Assembly (NCBI GenBank): GCA_001899205.1
Contig: MKVL01000030.1
Coordinates: 1 to 64,000 of the forward strand
Length of the DNA: 64,000 nt
Direction of reading: 5' to 3'
From: Mesorhizobium sp. 65-26
Lineage (GTDB): Bacteria > Pseudomonadota > Alphaproteobacteria > Rhizobiales > Rhizobiaceae
The notes beneath the pieces are model-generated. The model saw only the letters and a list, made by a program, of their open reading frames with translations, did not search any database and was not told where the DNA came from. Positions 16,346-25,666 of this stretch are shown piece after piece. Position 1 is the stretch's first letter. Each line of letters starts with the position of its first letter. The position numbers were made by a program, and so were the translations under genes.

Positions 16346-17437
16346 ATGACCGACACGTCCGCCCGGAATCCGCTTTCCACCCTCCAGCGGCGCCTGCGCG
16401 CCGCATGCGCGGCCACTGCATTGCTTCTCGTCGCCGGATCGAGCCTCGCGCAGGCGGCCGACCTCAACGCGCTGATCTGGTGCGACCATTCCGACCCGGC
16501 GCTGCTCGAGCCCTTCGAGAAGGCCAACAACGTCAAGGTCAACGTCAAGGAGTTCGAAGGCACCGGTGCTGGCCTCGCCATCGTCGAGCAGTCGCAGCCC
16601 GGCGACTGGGACGTGATGGTGATCGATTCGATCGACGTGCCGCGCGGCGTCGAGAAGGGACTGTTCGAGCCGTTGCCGGAGGACAAGCTGCCCTTCGCCG
16701 ACCTGTTTCCGGAAGTGAAGATGGACAAGTCGACCATCGTCGACGGCAAGCGCTACGGCATCACGGAGAAGTTCGGCTACAACACGATCGGCTTCAACAA
16801 GACCAAGGTCGACCCGACCGACATGCAGTCGCTGGCATCGCTCACCAACGACAAATACAAGAGCAAGATCGCCATCTATGACTACTACCTGCCCGTCATC
16901 GGCATGGCGGCGCTTGCCATTGGCAAGAAGACCGCGGATCTGACCGAGGCCGACCTGCCGGCGCTCAAGGAAGAGCTGCTCAAGATCAAGGCCAATGCCA
17001 AGCTGGTTGGCGAGGTGACAGCCAGCCAGACCGCGCTCGCGACCGGCGAAGTCGACATTCTGGTCGGCGGCGGCGAATGGGTCACGGCGGGCCTTGCCAA
17101 GGAGAACCCGGCGCTCGACTTCTCCATCCCGAAGGAGGGTGCCGTCCTGTGGTCGCAGTCGCTGGCCATGTTCAAGGATTCCAAGAACAAGGACATGGCG
17201 CTGAAGTTCATACAGTACATCCTGAGCCCGGAGGGCCAGGCACGGCTCGCCACCTCGTCCTGCTACTGGGGCATGCCGTCCAACACCAAGGCGGCGCTGA
17301 CCGACGACCAGAAGAAGGTGCTGCGCTTCGACGAGCAGCCGGGCTTCCTGGCCCGCGCCCAGGCATATCCGGCGCCGAACGCCGACCTCGACAAGAAGAT
17401 GCAGGATTTGTGGACCGAAATGCTGCAGGCAAAGTGA
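16346..17437 (+). CDS. ABC transporter periplasmic substrate-binding protein, spermidine/putrescine (PotD/F) type
   Basis: A 363-residue secreted binding protein of the extracellular solute-binding family 1/PotD type. An extended signal peptide (basic LQRRLRAACAATALLLVAGS, cleavage near residue 36 after LAQA) is followed by ADLNALIWCDHSDPALLEPF, a central VGGGEWVTAGLAKENPALDF and a C-terminal YILSPEGQARLATSSCYWGM. Family members bind polyamines, but also ferric iron, thiamine or phosphonates, so the substrate is not certain. GGGAGAA precedes the ATG at 16346. It is the first gene of a four-gene importer operon plus a hydrolase. Confidence 0.88.
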   Translation: MTDTSARNPLSTLQRRLRAACAATALLLVAGSSLAQAADLNALIWCDHSDPALLEPFEKANNVKVNVKEFEGTGAGLAIVEQSQPGDWDVMVIDSIDVPRGVEKGLFEPLPEDKLPFADLFPEVKMDKSTIVDGKRYGITEKFGYNTIGFNKTKVDPTDMQSLASLTNDKYKSKIAIYDYYLPVIGMAALAIGKKTADLTEADLPALKEELLKIKANAKLVGEVTASQTALATGEVDILVGGGEWVTAGLAKENPALDFSIPKEGAVLWSQSLAMFKDSKNKDMALKFIQYILSPEGQARLATSSCYWGMPSNTKAALTDDQKKVLRFDEQPGFLARAQAYPAPNADLDKKMQDLWTEMLQAK

Positions 17438-17444
17438 GTTGCCT

Positions 17445-18290
17445 GTGAATTCGAGCACGAGGGAGGGACGTGCCCTGCCCTGGGCGCTGGTCACGCCGGC
17501 GCTCGGCTGGACGCTGCTGTTCTTCGTGCTGCCTTTCGTCGCGATGGGCCTCTCCAGCCTGAGAGGCAGTGGCGACAGCTCTTTCTCCCTTGCCAACTAC
17601 AGTCAGTTCTTCGCCAACCCGGCTTACTGGCAGGCGATGGTCAACTCGCTCGAGGTCACGGCGATCGTCACCGTCGTTTCGGTGCTGCTCGCCTATCCCT
17701 TCGCCTGGATCCTCGCCGAGCAGGTGCCCGAGCGCTGGCAGCGGGCGGCGCTCATGCTGGCCGTGCTGCCGTTCTGGACGTCCTATGTGGTGCGATCCTA
17801 CTCATGGCTGCTCGTGCTGTCGCAGAACGGCGTGATCAATCGCGCCCTAGTGGGCTCGGGCCTGCTGAGCGAGCCGCTGCAGCTCGCCAACACACGGTTC
17901 GCCACGGTCACGGGCTTCGTGCATTTCTTCGTCATGCTGCTGACGCTGACGATCTTCGCCAATCTGAAGCAGCTCAGCCCCAGCTACCGCAAGGCCGCCG
18001 CCGATCTCGGCGCCGGCCCGGCGCGCACCTTCTGGCACGTCATCCTGCCGCTGACGCTGCCCGGCATCATGGTGGGCGCCTTCCTCACTTTCGTGCTGTG
18101 CATCGGCGACTACATCACGCCGCAGATCCTGGGCGGCAACAACGAGCTGGTCATGCCGCAGCTCGTCATGATGCAGATCGGCCGGCGCGGCGATTTTCCG
18201 CTCGCCTCGGCCCTGTCCATCATCCTGATGGCGGTCGTCACTGTCGCCTACCTCGCCTGCGCGCGCTGGCTGAAGATCGAGCGGACCTGA
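17445..18290 (+). CDS. ABC transporter permease, PotB/PotH type
   Basis: A 281-residue inner-membrane permease with six helices. The EAA-type coupling loop is visible as RKAAADLGAGPARTFWHVIL (about residues 182-201), where it contacts the ATPase. The N-terminus RALPWALVTPALGWTLLFFV is typical of PotB/PotH. The start is ambiguous: GTG at 17445 or TTG at 17439, both without a strong ribosome-binding site; the gene begins only a few bases after the binding-protein stop, so translational coupling is likely. It pairs with the next permease. Confidence 0.9.
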   Translation: MNSSTREGRALPWALVTPALGWTLLFFVLPFVAMGLSSLRGSGDSSFSLANYSQFFANPAYWQAMVNSLEVTAIVTVVSVLLAYPFAWILAEQVPERWQRAALMLAVLPFWTSYVVRSYSWLLVLSQNGVINRALVGSGLLSEPLQLANTRFATVTGFVHFFVMLLTLTIFANLKQLSPSYRKAAADLGAGPARTFWHVILPLTLPGIMVGAFLTFVLCIGDYITPQILGGNNELVMPQLVMMQIGRRGDFPLASALSIILMAVVTVAYLACARWLKIERT

Positions 18291-18292
18291 CC

Positions 18293-19075
18293 ATGCGGCT
18301 GGCGTTGCGCATCCTCGGCGGCCTCTACGCGATAGCGATCTACGGCTTCATCTTCCTGCCGGTCGTCGTGCTGGTGCTGTTCTCGCTGCAGGCGACGTCG
18401 TTTCCGATCCCGCCGTTCACCGGCCCTTCCCTGCGCTGGTACGAGGCGGTTCTCACCGACACGCGGCTGACCGCGGCACTCGTCAACTCACTGCTGGTCG
18501 CCAGCCTCTCCTCGCTGGTCGCCGTCACGCTCGGATTCCTGTCGGCCTGGGGCTTCGCGCGCTTCGTGCTGCCGGGCTCGGCGCTGCTGCGCGGGCTCAT
18601 CACCCTGCCGCTCACCGTCAGCTACCTCATCATCGGCATGGGACTGCTGGTGCTGTTCAACTGGGTGGGCGTGCCCAAATCGCTGATCGCAGCCGGCATC
18701 GGCCATGTCGTGATCAACCTGCCGCTCTGCTTCGCCATCATCTACAGCCAGATGGGCGACCATCAGGTCAACATCGAGCGCGCCGCGCGTGACCTCGGGG
18801 CGCCGGAATGGAAGGTGCTGCTGCTGATAACCGTGCCGGTGCTTGCGCCTGCCATTTTCGCGGCCTTCTTCCTGTCGATGACCTTCTCATGGGATGAGTT
18901 CGTCATCTCCTTCCTGCTGACGCGCTTCGACACGACGCTGCCTGTGGAGATCTGGAACCTGCTGCGCTCCGGCCTCAACCCGAAGACCAATGCCGTCGGC
19001 TCTCTGGTCTTCGCCGTCTCCATCGTGCTCGTGCTGCTCTTCGAACTGACGCTGCTCCGGAGGAAGAAACCATGA
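18293..19075 (+). CDS. ABC transporter permease, PotC/PotI type
   Basis: A 260-residue inner-membrane permease with six helices and the coupling loop ERAARDLGAPEWKVLLLITV (about residues 161-180). Its start codon is two bases after the preceding stop, and its TGA overlaps the ATG of the ATPase gene, so the operon is tightly coupled. It is the second half of the heterodimeric permease for the polyamine-type importer. SWDEFVISFLLTRFDTTLPV near residue 200 is characteristic of PotC/PotI. Confidence 0.92.
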   Translation: MRLALRILGGLYAIAIYGFIFLPVVVLVLFSLQATSFPIPPFTGPSLRWYEAVLTDTRLTAALVNSLLVASLSSLVAVTLGFLSAWGFARFVLPGSALLRGLITLPLTVSYLIIGMGLLVLFNWVGVPKSLIAAGIGHVVINLPLCFAIIYSQMGDHQVNIERAARDLGAPEWKVLLLITVPVLAPAIFAAFFLSMTFSWDEFVISFLLTRFDTTLPVEIWNLLRSGLNPKTNAVGSLVFAVSIVLVLLFELTLLRRKKP

Positions 19076-20139
19076 GCGCGCCGCTCGTCGACATCCGCGC
19101 CGTCTCGCACCGTTTCGGCGAGCATCTCGCGCTGAAGGACGTATCGCTTCGCATCGAGCCGGGCAGCTACACGATCCTGCTTGGCCCATCCGGCTCCGGC
19201 AAGACGACGCTGCTGTCGATCCTGGGCGGGTTCGTCCGGCCAAGCGAAGGCAAGGTGTTCATTCGCGGCGAGGACTGCACGACCATGCCGCCGGCGCGGC
19301 GCCCGACGACCACCGTGTTCCAAGACTACGCGCTGTTCCCGCATATGAGCGTCGGCAACAATGTCGGCTTCGGACTGCGCATGCGCGGTGTCGATGGCAC
19401 CACGCGGGCGGCCAAAGCCCGCGAGGCGCTCGCGCTGGTCGGACTGGCGTCGGCTTTCGACAAGAAGCCGCACCAGCTTTCGGGCGGCCAGCGGCAGCGC
19501 GTGGCGCTGGCGCGCGCCCTGGTCGTCGAGCCGGCGGTGCTTCTGCTCGACGAACCACTCGGCGCGCTCGACCTCAAGCTTCGCCGGCAGATGCAGGACG
19601 AGCTGAAGGCGATCCAGAAACGGGTCGGCACGGCCTTCGTCCACGTCACGCACGACCAGGAGGAGGCAATGGCGCTGGCCGACCATTGCGTCGTCATGAA
19701 TGACGGCCGCATCGAGGACGAAGGCACGCCCGAACGCGTCTACTCCAGGCCGGCGACGCGCTTCTCGGCCACCTTCATGGGCGAAAGCACGATCCTGGCC
19801 GGCACCGTTGCCGAAGCCACCGGTGACACGCTCCTGATCCGGACACGCTGCGGGCCGGTGTCGCTGCCCGGCAGCAGCCTGCCCGCCGGCGCCGCCGTGG
19901 CCCTGGCGATCCGACCGGAACACATCGTCCTCGGCAGCGATGCGGGCGGCGTCAGGCTCGGCGACGCCAGGGTCAGCGATGTCGTCTTCCAAGGCAGCTT
20001 CAAGCGCGTGCTTGCCACCTCGGCGCTGGACCCCTCGCTCGGCTTCATCGCCAAGGCGCCCGCCGCAGCCGGCATACAGCCGGGCGACACTGTCGCGGTT
20101 TCGTGCGATAGCCAGGACATCATCATGCTTGCGGACTAG
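19072..20139 (+). CDS. ABC transporter ATP-binding protein, PotA/PotG type
   Basis: A 355-residue ATPase that energises the importer. Walker [12 protein letters not shown] (about residues 42-52), Q-loop [11 protein letters not shown] (about 82-92), signature [15 protein letters not shown] (about 139-153), Walker [13 protein letters not shown] and H-loop [12 protein letters not shown] are all intact, followed by a C-terminal TOBE_2 domain (about 280-350) with [11 protein letters not shown]. Its ATG overlaps the stop of the permease gene (ATGA). Nothing suggests loss of function. Confidence 0.94.
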   Translation: MSAPLVDIRAVSHRFGEHLALKDVSLRIEPGSYTILLGPSGSGKTTLLSILGGFVRPSEGKVFIRGEDCTTMPPARRPTTTVFQDYALFPHMSVGNNVGFGLRMRGVDGTTRAAKAREALALVGLASAFDKKPHQLSGGQRQRVALARALVVEPAVLLLDEPLGALDLKLRRQMQDELKAIQKRVGTAFVHVTHDQEEAMALADHCVVMNDGRIEDEGTPERVYSRPATRFSATFMGESTILAGTVAEATGDTLLIRTRCGPVSLPGSSLPAGAAVALAIRPEHIVLGSDAGGVRLGDARVSDVVFQGSFKRVLATSALDPSLGFIAKAPAAAGIQPGDTVAVSCDSQDIIMLAD

Positions 20140-20142
20140 GCA

Positions 20143-20901
20143 ATGACCGTGCTTCCCGTGATCGACGCTCCCGACTGGTACGAAACCATCCGCATGGGCG
20201 ACGACGTCACGCTCATCCACGAGCCGTGGATCAAGCCGTTCTTCCGCTGCAACATCTGGCATGTGCGCGGCCGCGACCGCGACCTCCTGTTCGACACCGG
20301 GCTCGGCCATTTCAGCCTCCGGCGCCACGTGCCGCTGGTGAGCGAACGCAAGCTGGTCTGCGTGGCCAGCCACACGCATTTCGACCATATCGGCTGCCAC
20401 CATGAGTTTCCCGACCGCTGCGTGCATTCCGCCGAAGCCGGGATCCTCGCCGATCCGCGCAACGAGTGGACCGCCGCCGGCACCTACGCGACCGACGAGA
20501 TGTTCGACGGCATGCCGGTGGGCTGGGACACCGCCAGCTACGGCGTGAGGCCGGCGCCGGCCGGCCGCCTGCTGGAACATGGCGACGTCGTGGACCTGGG
20601 CGACCGCGTGTTCGAGGTCGTGCACACGCCCGGCCACTCCCCGGGCGGGATAGCTCTTTACGAGCAAAAGACCGGCATCCTTCTATCGGGCGATATCGTC
20701 TATGACGGACCGCTGATCGACGATGCGTACCATTCCGACATTCCCGACTATGTCGAGACGCTGCTCAGGATGCGCGAGATCGACGTCTCGGTCGTGCATG
20801 GCGGCCATTTTCCGAGCTTCGGCAAGGTACGCTATCGCCAGCTCATCGACGAGTATGTCGCCAGCAAGCGCAAGGCCGGCTGCCACCTGCGCGCCAGGTA
20901 G
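20143..20901 (+). CDS. Metallo-beta-lactamase-fold hydrolase in the ABC operon
   Basis: A 252-residue soluble hydrolase of the MBL fold. The zinc ligands are clear: SHTHFDHIGCHHEF (about residues 83-96, HxHxDH), HTPGHSPGG (about 165-173) and SGDIVYDG with the bridging aspartate (about 187-194), then a late histidine in VVHGGHFPSFG. It begins three bases after the ATPase stop, so it belongs to the importer operon. It probably acts on the imported compound or a derivative, for instance as an esterase or lactonase, but the substrate is unknown. No signal peptide is present. Confidence 0.88.
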   Translation: MTVLPVIDAPDWYETIRMGDDVTLIHEPWIKPFFRCNIWHVRGRDRDLLFDTGLGHFSLRRHVPLVSERKLVCVASHTHFDHIGCHHEFPDRCVHSAEAGILADPRNEWTAAGTYATDEMFDGMPVGWDTASYGVRPAPAGRLLEHGDVVDLGDRVFEVVHTPGHSPGGIALYEQKTGILLSGDIVYDGPLIDDAYHSDIPDYVETLLRMREIDVSVVHGGHFPSFGKVRYRQLIDEYVASKRKAGCHLRAR

Positions 20902-20910
20902 GCGGGAGGG

Positions 20911-21912
20911 CTATCCAGCCAGGGCCCGCGATATTTCCCGTGGACCCGGCTCAACCGCAACGCTCGGCGCCGCGAGCTGCTCGCGGAACCATTCGAAGGT
21001 CCGTCGGATGCCGTCCTGATAGGTCGTGCCGGCCCGCCAGCCCGGCATAAGCTGCCGGGCCATGGTCAGGTCGGGACAGCGATTGCTCGGATCGTGAGGC
21101 GCCGGCTCGCGATACTCGATGCGGCTGCCCGGAACGAGCGAGCGCACGTAGTTGGCGATCTCGATCACCGGGACTTCGATGTCGTTACCGATGTTGACCG
21201 GACCGGCGGGCGAAATACGGTCGCGCCAGAAGAACCGTTCCAGGCCTTCGATGACATCGTCGACATAGCCCCAGCTGCGCGACTGCGAACCGTCGCCATG
21301 GACAGTCAGCGCGCCGGTGGTCAACGCCTGAACGATGAAGTTGGAGACGGCGCGGCCATCATCGATGCGCATCCTCGGTCCGTAGGTGTTGAACAGGCGG
21401 GCGACGCGGACATCGAGCCCGCTGACGCGGCGGGTCTCGAACAGCAGCGCCTCGGTGCAGCGCTTGCTTTCGTCATAAGACGATCGGGGGCCGGTGCAGT
21501 CGACAGCGCCCCTGTAGCTCTCCGGCTGCGGCGAAACCGCCGGATCGCCATACACCTCCGACGTCGAGGCGAAACTGAAGCGGCCGCCCGGCTTCAGCAG
21601 GCCCAGGAGATTGAGAGCGCCGACGACATTGGCCCTGATGGTGCGCGCCGGGTCGCGCATGTACCAGGGCGGCGAGGCCGGCGAAGCGAGATGGATGATC
21701 TCGTCGAAGCGATGGGCCGACGTGAAGTTCTCGACGTCCTGCACCTCCACGCGCAACCGCGCGTCCTTGACATGCGCGAGATTGCTCCGCGAGCCGGTCC
21801 ACAGATTGTCGACCACCACGAGTTCGGCAAGGTCGCCGCGCAGCAGCAAACGGTCGACGATATGCGAGCCGATAAAGCCACAGCCTCCCGAAACGAGCAC
21901 ACTGCGCGCCAT
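20911..21912 (-). CDS. NAD-dependent epimerase/dehydratase, UDP-glucuronate decarboxylase-like
   Basis: A 333-residue extended short-chain dehydrogenase acting on nucleotide sugars. Visible are the NAD-binding SGGCGFIGSHIVDRLL (about residues 8-23), the substrate region HLASPASPPWYMRDPARTIR, the catalytic YDESK (tyrosine and lysine of YxxxK) within GPRSSYDESKRCTEAL, and RVARLFNTYGPRMRIDDGR. This combination matches the UDP-glucuronate decarboxylase/UDP-xylose synthase branch, but other sugar epimerases cannot be excluded. It is convergent with the MBL hydrolase, nine bases away. ATG 21912 is chosen; 21921 is a near alternative with a tighter ribosome-binding site. Confidence 0.85.
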   Translation of the reverse strand: MARSVLVSGGCGFIGSHIVDRLLLRGDLAELVVVDNLWTGSRSNLAHVKDARLRVEVQDVENFTSAHRFDEIIHLASPASPPWYMRDPARTIRANVVGALNLLGLLKPGGRFSFASTSEVYGDPAVSPQPESYRGAVDCTGPRSSYDESKRCTEALLFETRRVSGLDVRVARLFNTYGPRMRIDDGRAVSNFIVQALTTGALTVHGDGSQSRSWGYVDDVIEGLERFFWRDRISPAGPVNIGNDIEVPVIEIANYVRSLVPGSRIEYREPAPHDPSNRCPDLTMARQLMPGWRAGTTYQDGIRRTFEWFREQLAAPSVAVEPGPREISRALAG

Positions 21913-22459
21913 GAACCTCATTCCCCTCTCCATTCGCCATCAGGCAGGCGAACGTATTGCCGGAAATCGGAACATAGCCGCAAGAGCGGAAATGGCCACC
22001 CCATCTCGGCCAACGCCTGAGGCCAGCGCTTGGCGGAAATGCGCACTCCCGGTCATCAATGCGGCGTCAGAGCGTCCTTTGTGGACAAGGCATCACCGCG
22101 GCGGTGCCGCAACCGGAAGCCGTCGGCTGTGGCCGGAGGCTCATCTCTTCGGACTGGTGGACGAGTTCAGCGAAGACGACCGCGAAGCTGCCCAGCATCA
22201 GAAAGACAATGATCATGCGTGTAACCGGCAATGGTCTGGCCTCTACTGGCTAGGCCCCCGCGCCAACCATCAATACCGGCTAGCATGACGGCAGCGGCTT
22301 TACGAGAGTTTAAGCCTCGTCTTAACCATCACATTCGTTACATCTCGGATATGATGCGCGAGCCATTCGCTGTCGCTCCGGCGACGGTCTTTGCAGACGT
22401 GCCTGCCCATGCTACGCCGACGCCGGCGACGCAGTCCAACCGGTCATCCTCCGGAAGCA
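21913..22459. other. 547-base gap between the epimerase and NAD kinase genes
   Basis: A divergent intergenic region holding the promoters of both neighbours. The only coding candidate is a weak 49-codon frame on the minus strand (separate entry). TTAA-N8-TTAACCAT near 22310-22328 resembles, but does not match, a CtrA box. Nothing else was recognised. Confidence 0.4.
22067..22216 (-). CDS. Possible small membrane or exported peptide, 49 aa
   Basis: A 49-codon frame beginning MIIVFLMLGSFAVVFAELVH, one hydrophobic helix followed by a polar tail with two cysteines. There is no clear ribosome-binding site before the ATG, and no family is recognised. The hydrophobic start is the only argument for coding. 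Confidence 0.25.
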   Translation of the reverse strand: MIIVFLMLGSFAVVFAELVHQSEEMSLRPQPTASGCGTAAVMPCPQRTL

Positions 22460-23233
22460 ATGAGCACCCCAGTCAGCAATTTCGCCTTCATCTCATCCGA
22501 CACGTCAGACGCCCAGGCGGCGCTCCAGAGCCTGTCGGCGCGCTACGGCCAGCGCCCAGCCGAGGAAGCCGACATCGTCGTGGCGCTCGGCGGCGACGGC
22601 TTCCTGCTGCAGACCCTTCGCGACACGATGGGTACCGGCAAGAAAGTCTATGGCATGAACCGTGGCACCATAGGCTTCCTGATGAACGAATACCGCGTTG
22701 GCGGGCTGCCCGAGCGCATTGCATCCGCCGTAGCCGAGACGATTCGGCCGCTGGAGATGCAGGCCGTCACCTCCGAGGACGAGACGATCACCGCCCTCGC
22801 CATCAACGAGGTCGCGCTTTGGCGCCAGTCGTACCAGACGGCAAAGATCCAGATCACCGTCGACGCCCAGGTCCGCATGGAAGAGCTCAGTTGCGATGGC
22901 GTGATGATCGCCACGCCCGCGGGCTCCACGGCCTACAATCTGTCAGCGCATGGCCCCATCCTGCCGCTCGATGCGCCGCTGCTGGCGCTGACACCGGTCA
23001 GTCCCTTCCGCCCGCGCCGCTGGCGAGGCGCCCTGCTCTCCAACAAGGCCACCGTTCGCTTCGATATTCTGGAGCCTGAAAAGCGACCGGTGAACGCCGC
23101 CGCCGACCATACGGAGGTGAAGGCGGTGACGTCGGTCACCGTGCGGGAATCGCCGACGGCAACGGCAACATTGTTGTTCGATCCGAACCATTCCTGGAAC
23201 GAACGCATCCTTGCCGAACAGTTCCGTTACTGA
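22460..23233 (+). CDS. nadK: NAD kinase
   Basis: A 257-residue NAD kinase that phosphorylates NAD+ to NADP+ with ATP or polyphosphate. The catalytic GGDGF (44-48) in VVALGGDGFLLQTL, NRGTIGFLMNEY (about 65-76), and ATPAGSTAYNLSAHGPILPL (about 149-168) are intact. The start at 22460 gives MSTPVSNFAFISSDTSDAQ, the common rhizobial N-terminus, preceded by GGAAG. The frame remains open upstream but is arginine-rich. The gene sits alone, upstream of the DEAD-box helicase. Confidence 0.95.
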   Translation: MSTPVSNFAFISSDTSDAQAALQSLSARYGQRPAEEADIVVALGGDGFLLQTLRDTMGTGKKVYGMNRGTIGFLMNEYRVGGLPERIASAVAETIRPLEMQAVTSEDETITALAINEVALWRQSYQTAKIQITVDAQVRMEELSCDGVMIATPAGSTAYNLSAHGPILPLDAPLLALTPVSPFRPRRWRGALLSNKATVRFDILEPEKRPVNAAADHTEVKAVTSVTVRESPTATATLLFDPNHSWNERILAEQFRY

Positions 23234-23314
23234 ACCGACACATCGATATTGAGCGGGATCAGGCGTCTCGATTAAGGTTACATCGTCACAAAAGCGGCTG
23301 TCGTGCCGTTTCTG

Positions 23315-23343
23315 TTGACAAATCGCGGACTTGCGCCTAATCG
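23315..23343 (+). promoter_or_regulatory. Promoter of the DEAD-box helicase gene
   Basis: A consensus -35 box TTGACA (23315-23320), 17-base spacer and TAATCG (23338-23343). It predicts a leader of about 75 bases before the TTG start codon. The perfect -35 and ideal spacing make it one of the best promoters in the window. Confidence 0.6.
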
Positions 23344-23423
23344 CAATGCCGATCTTGCAAGCGCGCGGCGCTTGCCGCGGCGAATAGTGTCGCGCTCTCC
23401 AGAACCAGCCAAAGACACAGCAC

Positions 23424-24944
23424 TTGTCCTCAGACACCCAGACCGCTCAAGAAGCGTCGACCTTCGCAGAACTCGGCCTGTCGCCGAAGGTTCTTTCCGC
23501 CGTCACCGACGCCGGCTACACCACCCCTACTCCGATCCAGGCCGGCGCCATTCCGCACGCCCTGCTCGGCAAGGACGTCCTGGGCATCGCCCAGACGGGA
23601 ACGGGCAAGACGGCTTCGTTCGTCCTTCCCATGCTGACGCGCCTGGAAAAAGGCCGCGCCCGTGCCCGCATGCCGCGCACGCTGATCCTGGAGCCCACCC
23701 GCGAACTTGCAGCCCAGGTGGAAGAGAACTTCGTCAAGTACGGCAAGAACCACAAGCTCAACATCGCTCTGCTGATCGGCGGCGTCTCGTTCGACGAGCA
23801 GGATAAGAAGCTCGAGCGCGGCGCCGACGTATTGATCGCCACGCCCGGCCGCTTGCTCGACCACCGCGAGCGCGGCAAGCTGTTGCTCAATGCCGTCGAA
23901 ATCCTCGTCATTGACGAGGCCGACCGCATGCTCGACATGGGCTTCATCCCAGACATCGAGCGCATCTGCGAGATGATCCCGTTCACACGGCAGACGCTGT
24001 TCTTCTCGGCGACCATGCCGCCGGAGATCACCAAGCTCACCGAGAAGTTCCTGCACGCCCCGGTGCGCGTCGAGGTGTCGAGGGCTGCCTCCACCAACAC
24101 CAGCATCACCCAGCGCCTGGTCAAGTCCGGTTCCAAGCCGTGGGAGAAGCGCGAAACGCTGCGCGAACTGATGAAGGCCGAGGACGCGGACCTCAAGAAC
24201 GCGATCATCTTCTGTAATCGCAAGGTGGAGGTTTCGGAGCTCTTCCGGTCGCTTCTGAAGCACGATTTCGACGCCGGCGCCCTGCACGGCGACATGGACC
24301 AGCGCGCCCGCATGCAGATGCTGGCCAACTTCCGCGATGGCAAGCTGCGCTATCTCGTGGCCTCGGACGTCGCGGCGCGCGGCCTCGACATTCCCGATGT
24401 CAGCCACGTCTTCAACTATGACGTACCGATCCATGCCGAGGACTATGTCCACCGCATCGGCCGCACCGGGCGCGCCGGTCGCTCCGGCAAATCCTTCACC
24501 ATCGCCACGCGCGGCGACACCAAATATGTCGATGCGATCGAGAAGCTGATCGGCAACAAGATCGAGTGGCATGACGGCGACCTGTCGACCGTCACGGAAA
24601 GCGAGGGCGACGACAGCCCGCGCCGTGGCCGGGGCGCGCCGCGCCGCGCTGGACGCAAAGGCGACGAGCGCTCCGACAGGGGCGAGCGCAGGAAGGGCGA
24701 CCGCCCGCGGCGCGACGAGGCCGAGGCCGCAAGCGTGGCCGAGGAACAACCGATTGCCGCCGAGGTCGCTGATATCGACGAGCGCAGGTCCCGCAAGGAC
24801 GCCATCCGCTCCGCCAACACCGATCGCAAGGGTTCCGGCAATCAGCGTGACCATGGTCGCCGCCATCGCCACGAAGAGGACGACGCAACCGTCGGCTTCG
24901 GCGACGACGTGCCCGCCTTCATGCGGATCGTCGCCAAGGTCTGA
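23424..24944 (+). CDS. DEAD-box ATP-dependent RNA helicase (RhlE/DeaD type)
   Basis: A 506-residue RNA helicase. The Q motif TTPTPIQAGAIPHALL (about 33-48), Walker A AQTGTGKTAS (56-65), PTRELA, the Walker B box DEAD (164-167), SAT (about 192-194) and the C-terminal HRIGRTGRAGR (about 343-353) are all present. After residue 400 a long basic/acidic low-complexity tail (RRGRGAPRRAGRKGDERSDR and onward) probably binds RNA. It likely helps ribosome assembly or RNA decay, with RNase E encoded nearby. TTG at 23424 is the only credible start. A strong terminator follows. Confidence 0.93.
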   Translation: MSSDTQTAQEASTFAELGLSPKVLSAVTDAGYTTPTPIQAGAIPHALLGKDVLGIAQTGTGKTASFVLPMLTRLEKGRARARMPRTLILEPTRELAAQVEENFVKYGKNHKLNIALLIGGVSFDEQDKKLERGADVLIATPGRLLDHRERGKLLLNAVEILVIDEADRMLDMGFIPDIERICEMIPFTRQTLFFSATMPPEITKLTEKFLHAPVRVEVSRAASTNTSITQRLVKSGSKPWEKRETLRELMKAEDADLKNAIIFCNRKVEVSELFRSLLKHDFDAGALHGDMDQRARMQMLANFRDGKLRYLVASDVAARGLDIPDVSHVFNYDVPIHAEDYVHRIGRTGRAGRSGKSFTIATRGDTKYVDAIEKLIGNKIEWHDGDLSTVTESEGDDSPRRGRGAPRRAGRKGDERSDRGERRKGDRPRRDEAEAASVAEEQPIAAEVADIDERRSRKDAIRSANTDRKGSGNQRDHGRRHRHEEDDATVGFGDDVPAFMRIVAKV

Positions 24945-24966
24945 TCTTCAACGAAACGTCCACGTA

Positions 24967-24996
24967 AAAACGGCCCCGAACGGGGCCGTTTTCTTT
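24967..24996 (+). terminator. Intrinsic terminator of the helicase gene
   Basis: AAAACGGCCCC (24967-24977) and GGGGCCGTTTT (24982-24992) form a perfect 11-base stem with a GAAC loop, followed by CTTTT. It lies in the convergent gap with the OmpA-type gene and could serve both strands. Confidence 0.9.
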
Positions 24997-25015
24997 TGCG
25001 CGATGGATCGCCCGA

Positions 25016-25666
25016 TCAGGTGAGCGGCGAAAGCTGGATTTCGACGCGACGGTTCTGGGCGCGTCCCTCGGCCGTGGCGTTCGAGGCGACAGGGCGCGTC
25101 TTGCCGAAGCCGGTGACCGCAAAGCGGCGGGAATCGACCCCCTGCCCCGCGAGGTAGTTGGCGACAGCCAGCGCGCGGCGTTGCGACAGGTCGAAATTAT
25201 GCTGCTCGCTGCCGGTCGAATCCGTATGGCCGAAGACATCGACGGTGGTCTGACGATACTTGTTCAGCACAATCGCCACGGAATTCAGCACGGAATAGAA
25301 GCCGGGCTTCACCGCATCCTGGTCGACGTTGAACGTGATGTCGGACGGCATGTTGAGGATGATCTGGTCGCCGTTGCGGGTGACGCTTACGCCGGTGCCC
25401 TGCAACTGCCGGCGGAGTTCGGCCTCGTTCCTGTCCATGGTGGCGCCGATGGCGCCGCCGGCGAGAGCGCCGATGCCCGCGCCGATCAGCGCGTTGCGGC
25501 GATCATTGCCGCCGGCCAGCAGGCCGATGCCCGCGCCGGCCAAGGCACCGAGGCCAGCGCCGGCAGCAGTGTTGGAAACCTTCTGCTCCCCGGTATATGG
25601 GTCCGTGGTGGTGCAGGCGCTCACGAGAACCGCCGTCGCCACAACGACGAGCAAAGTCTTTTTCAT
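25016..25666 (-). CDS. OmpA-family lipoprotein, YiaD-like
   Basis: A 216-residue outer-membrane lipoprotein. A lipobox LVSAC (cysteine at residue 18) follows MKKTLLVVVATAVLVSAC; next are glycine-zipper repeats (AAGAGLGALAGAGIGLLAGG and GALAGGAIGATMD, about residues 34-70), then a C-terminal OmpA peptidoglycan-binding domain with VDVFGHTDSTGSEQHNFDLS and RRALAVANYLAGQGVDSRRF. It anchors the outer membrane to peptidoglycan. The ATG at 25666 gives the clean lipoprotein signal. Confidence 0.92.
   Translation of the reverse strand: MKKTLLVVVATAVLVSACTTTDPYTGEQKVSNTAAGAGLGALAGAGIGLLAGGNDRRNALIGAGIGALAGGAIGATMDRNEAELRRQLQGTGVSVTRNGDQIILNMPSDITFNVDQDAVKPGFYSVLNSVAIVLNKYRQTTVDVFGHTDSTGSEQHNFDLSQRRALAVANYLAGQGVDSRRFAVTGFGKTRPVASNATAEGRAQNRRVEIQLSPLT

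Noticed and set aside
18763-20667. A 634-codon open frame opposite the ABC ATPase and MBL genes
   Set aside because: Same shadow composition; both genes on the plus strand have full sets of motifs.
22310-22328. CtrA binding box TTAA-N7-TTAA
   Set aside because: The spacer is eight bases rather than seven, so the match is incomplete.
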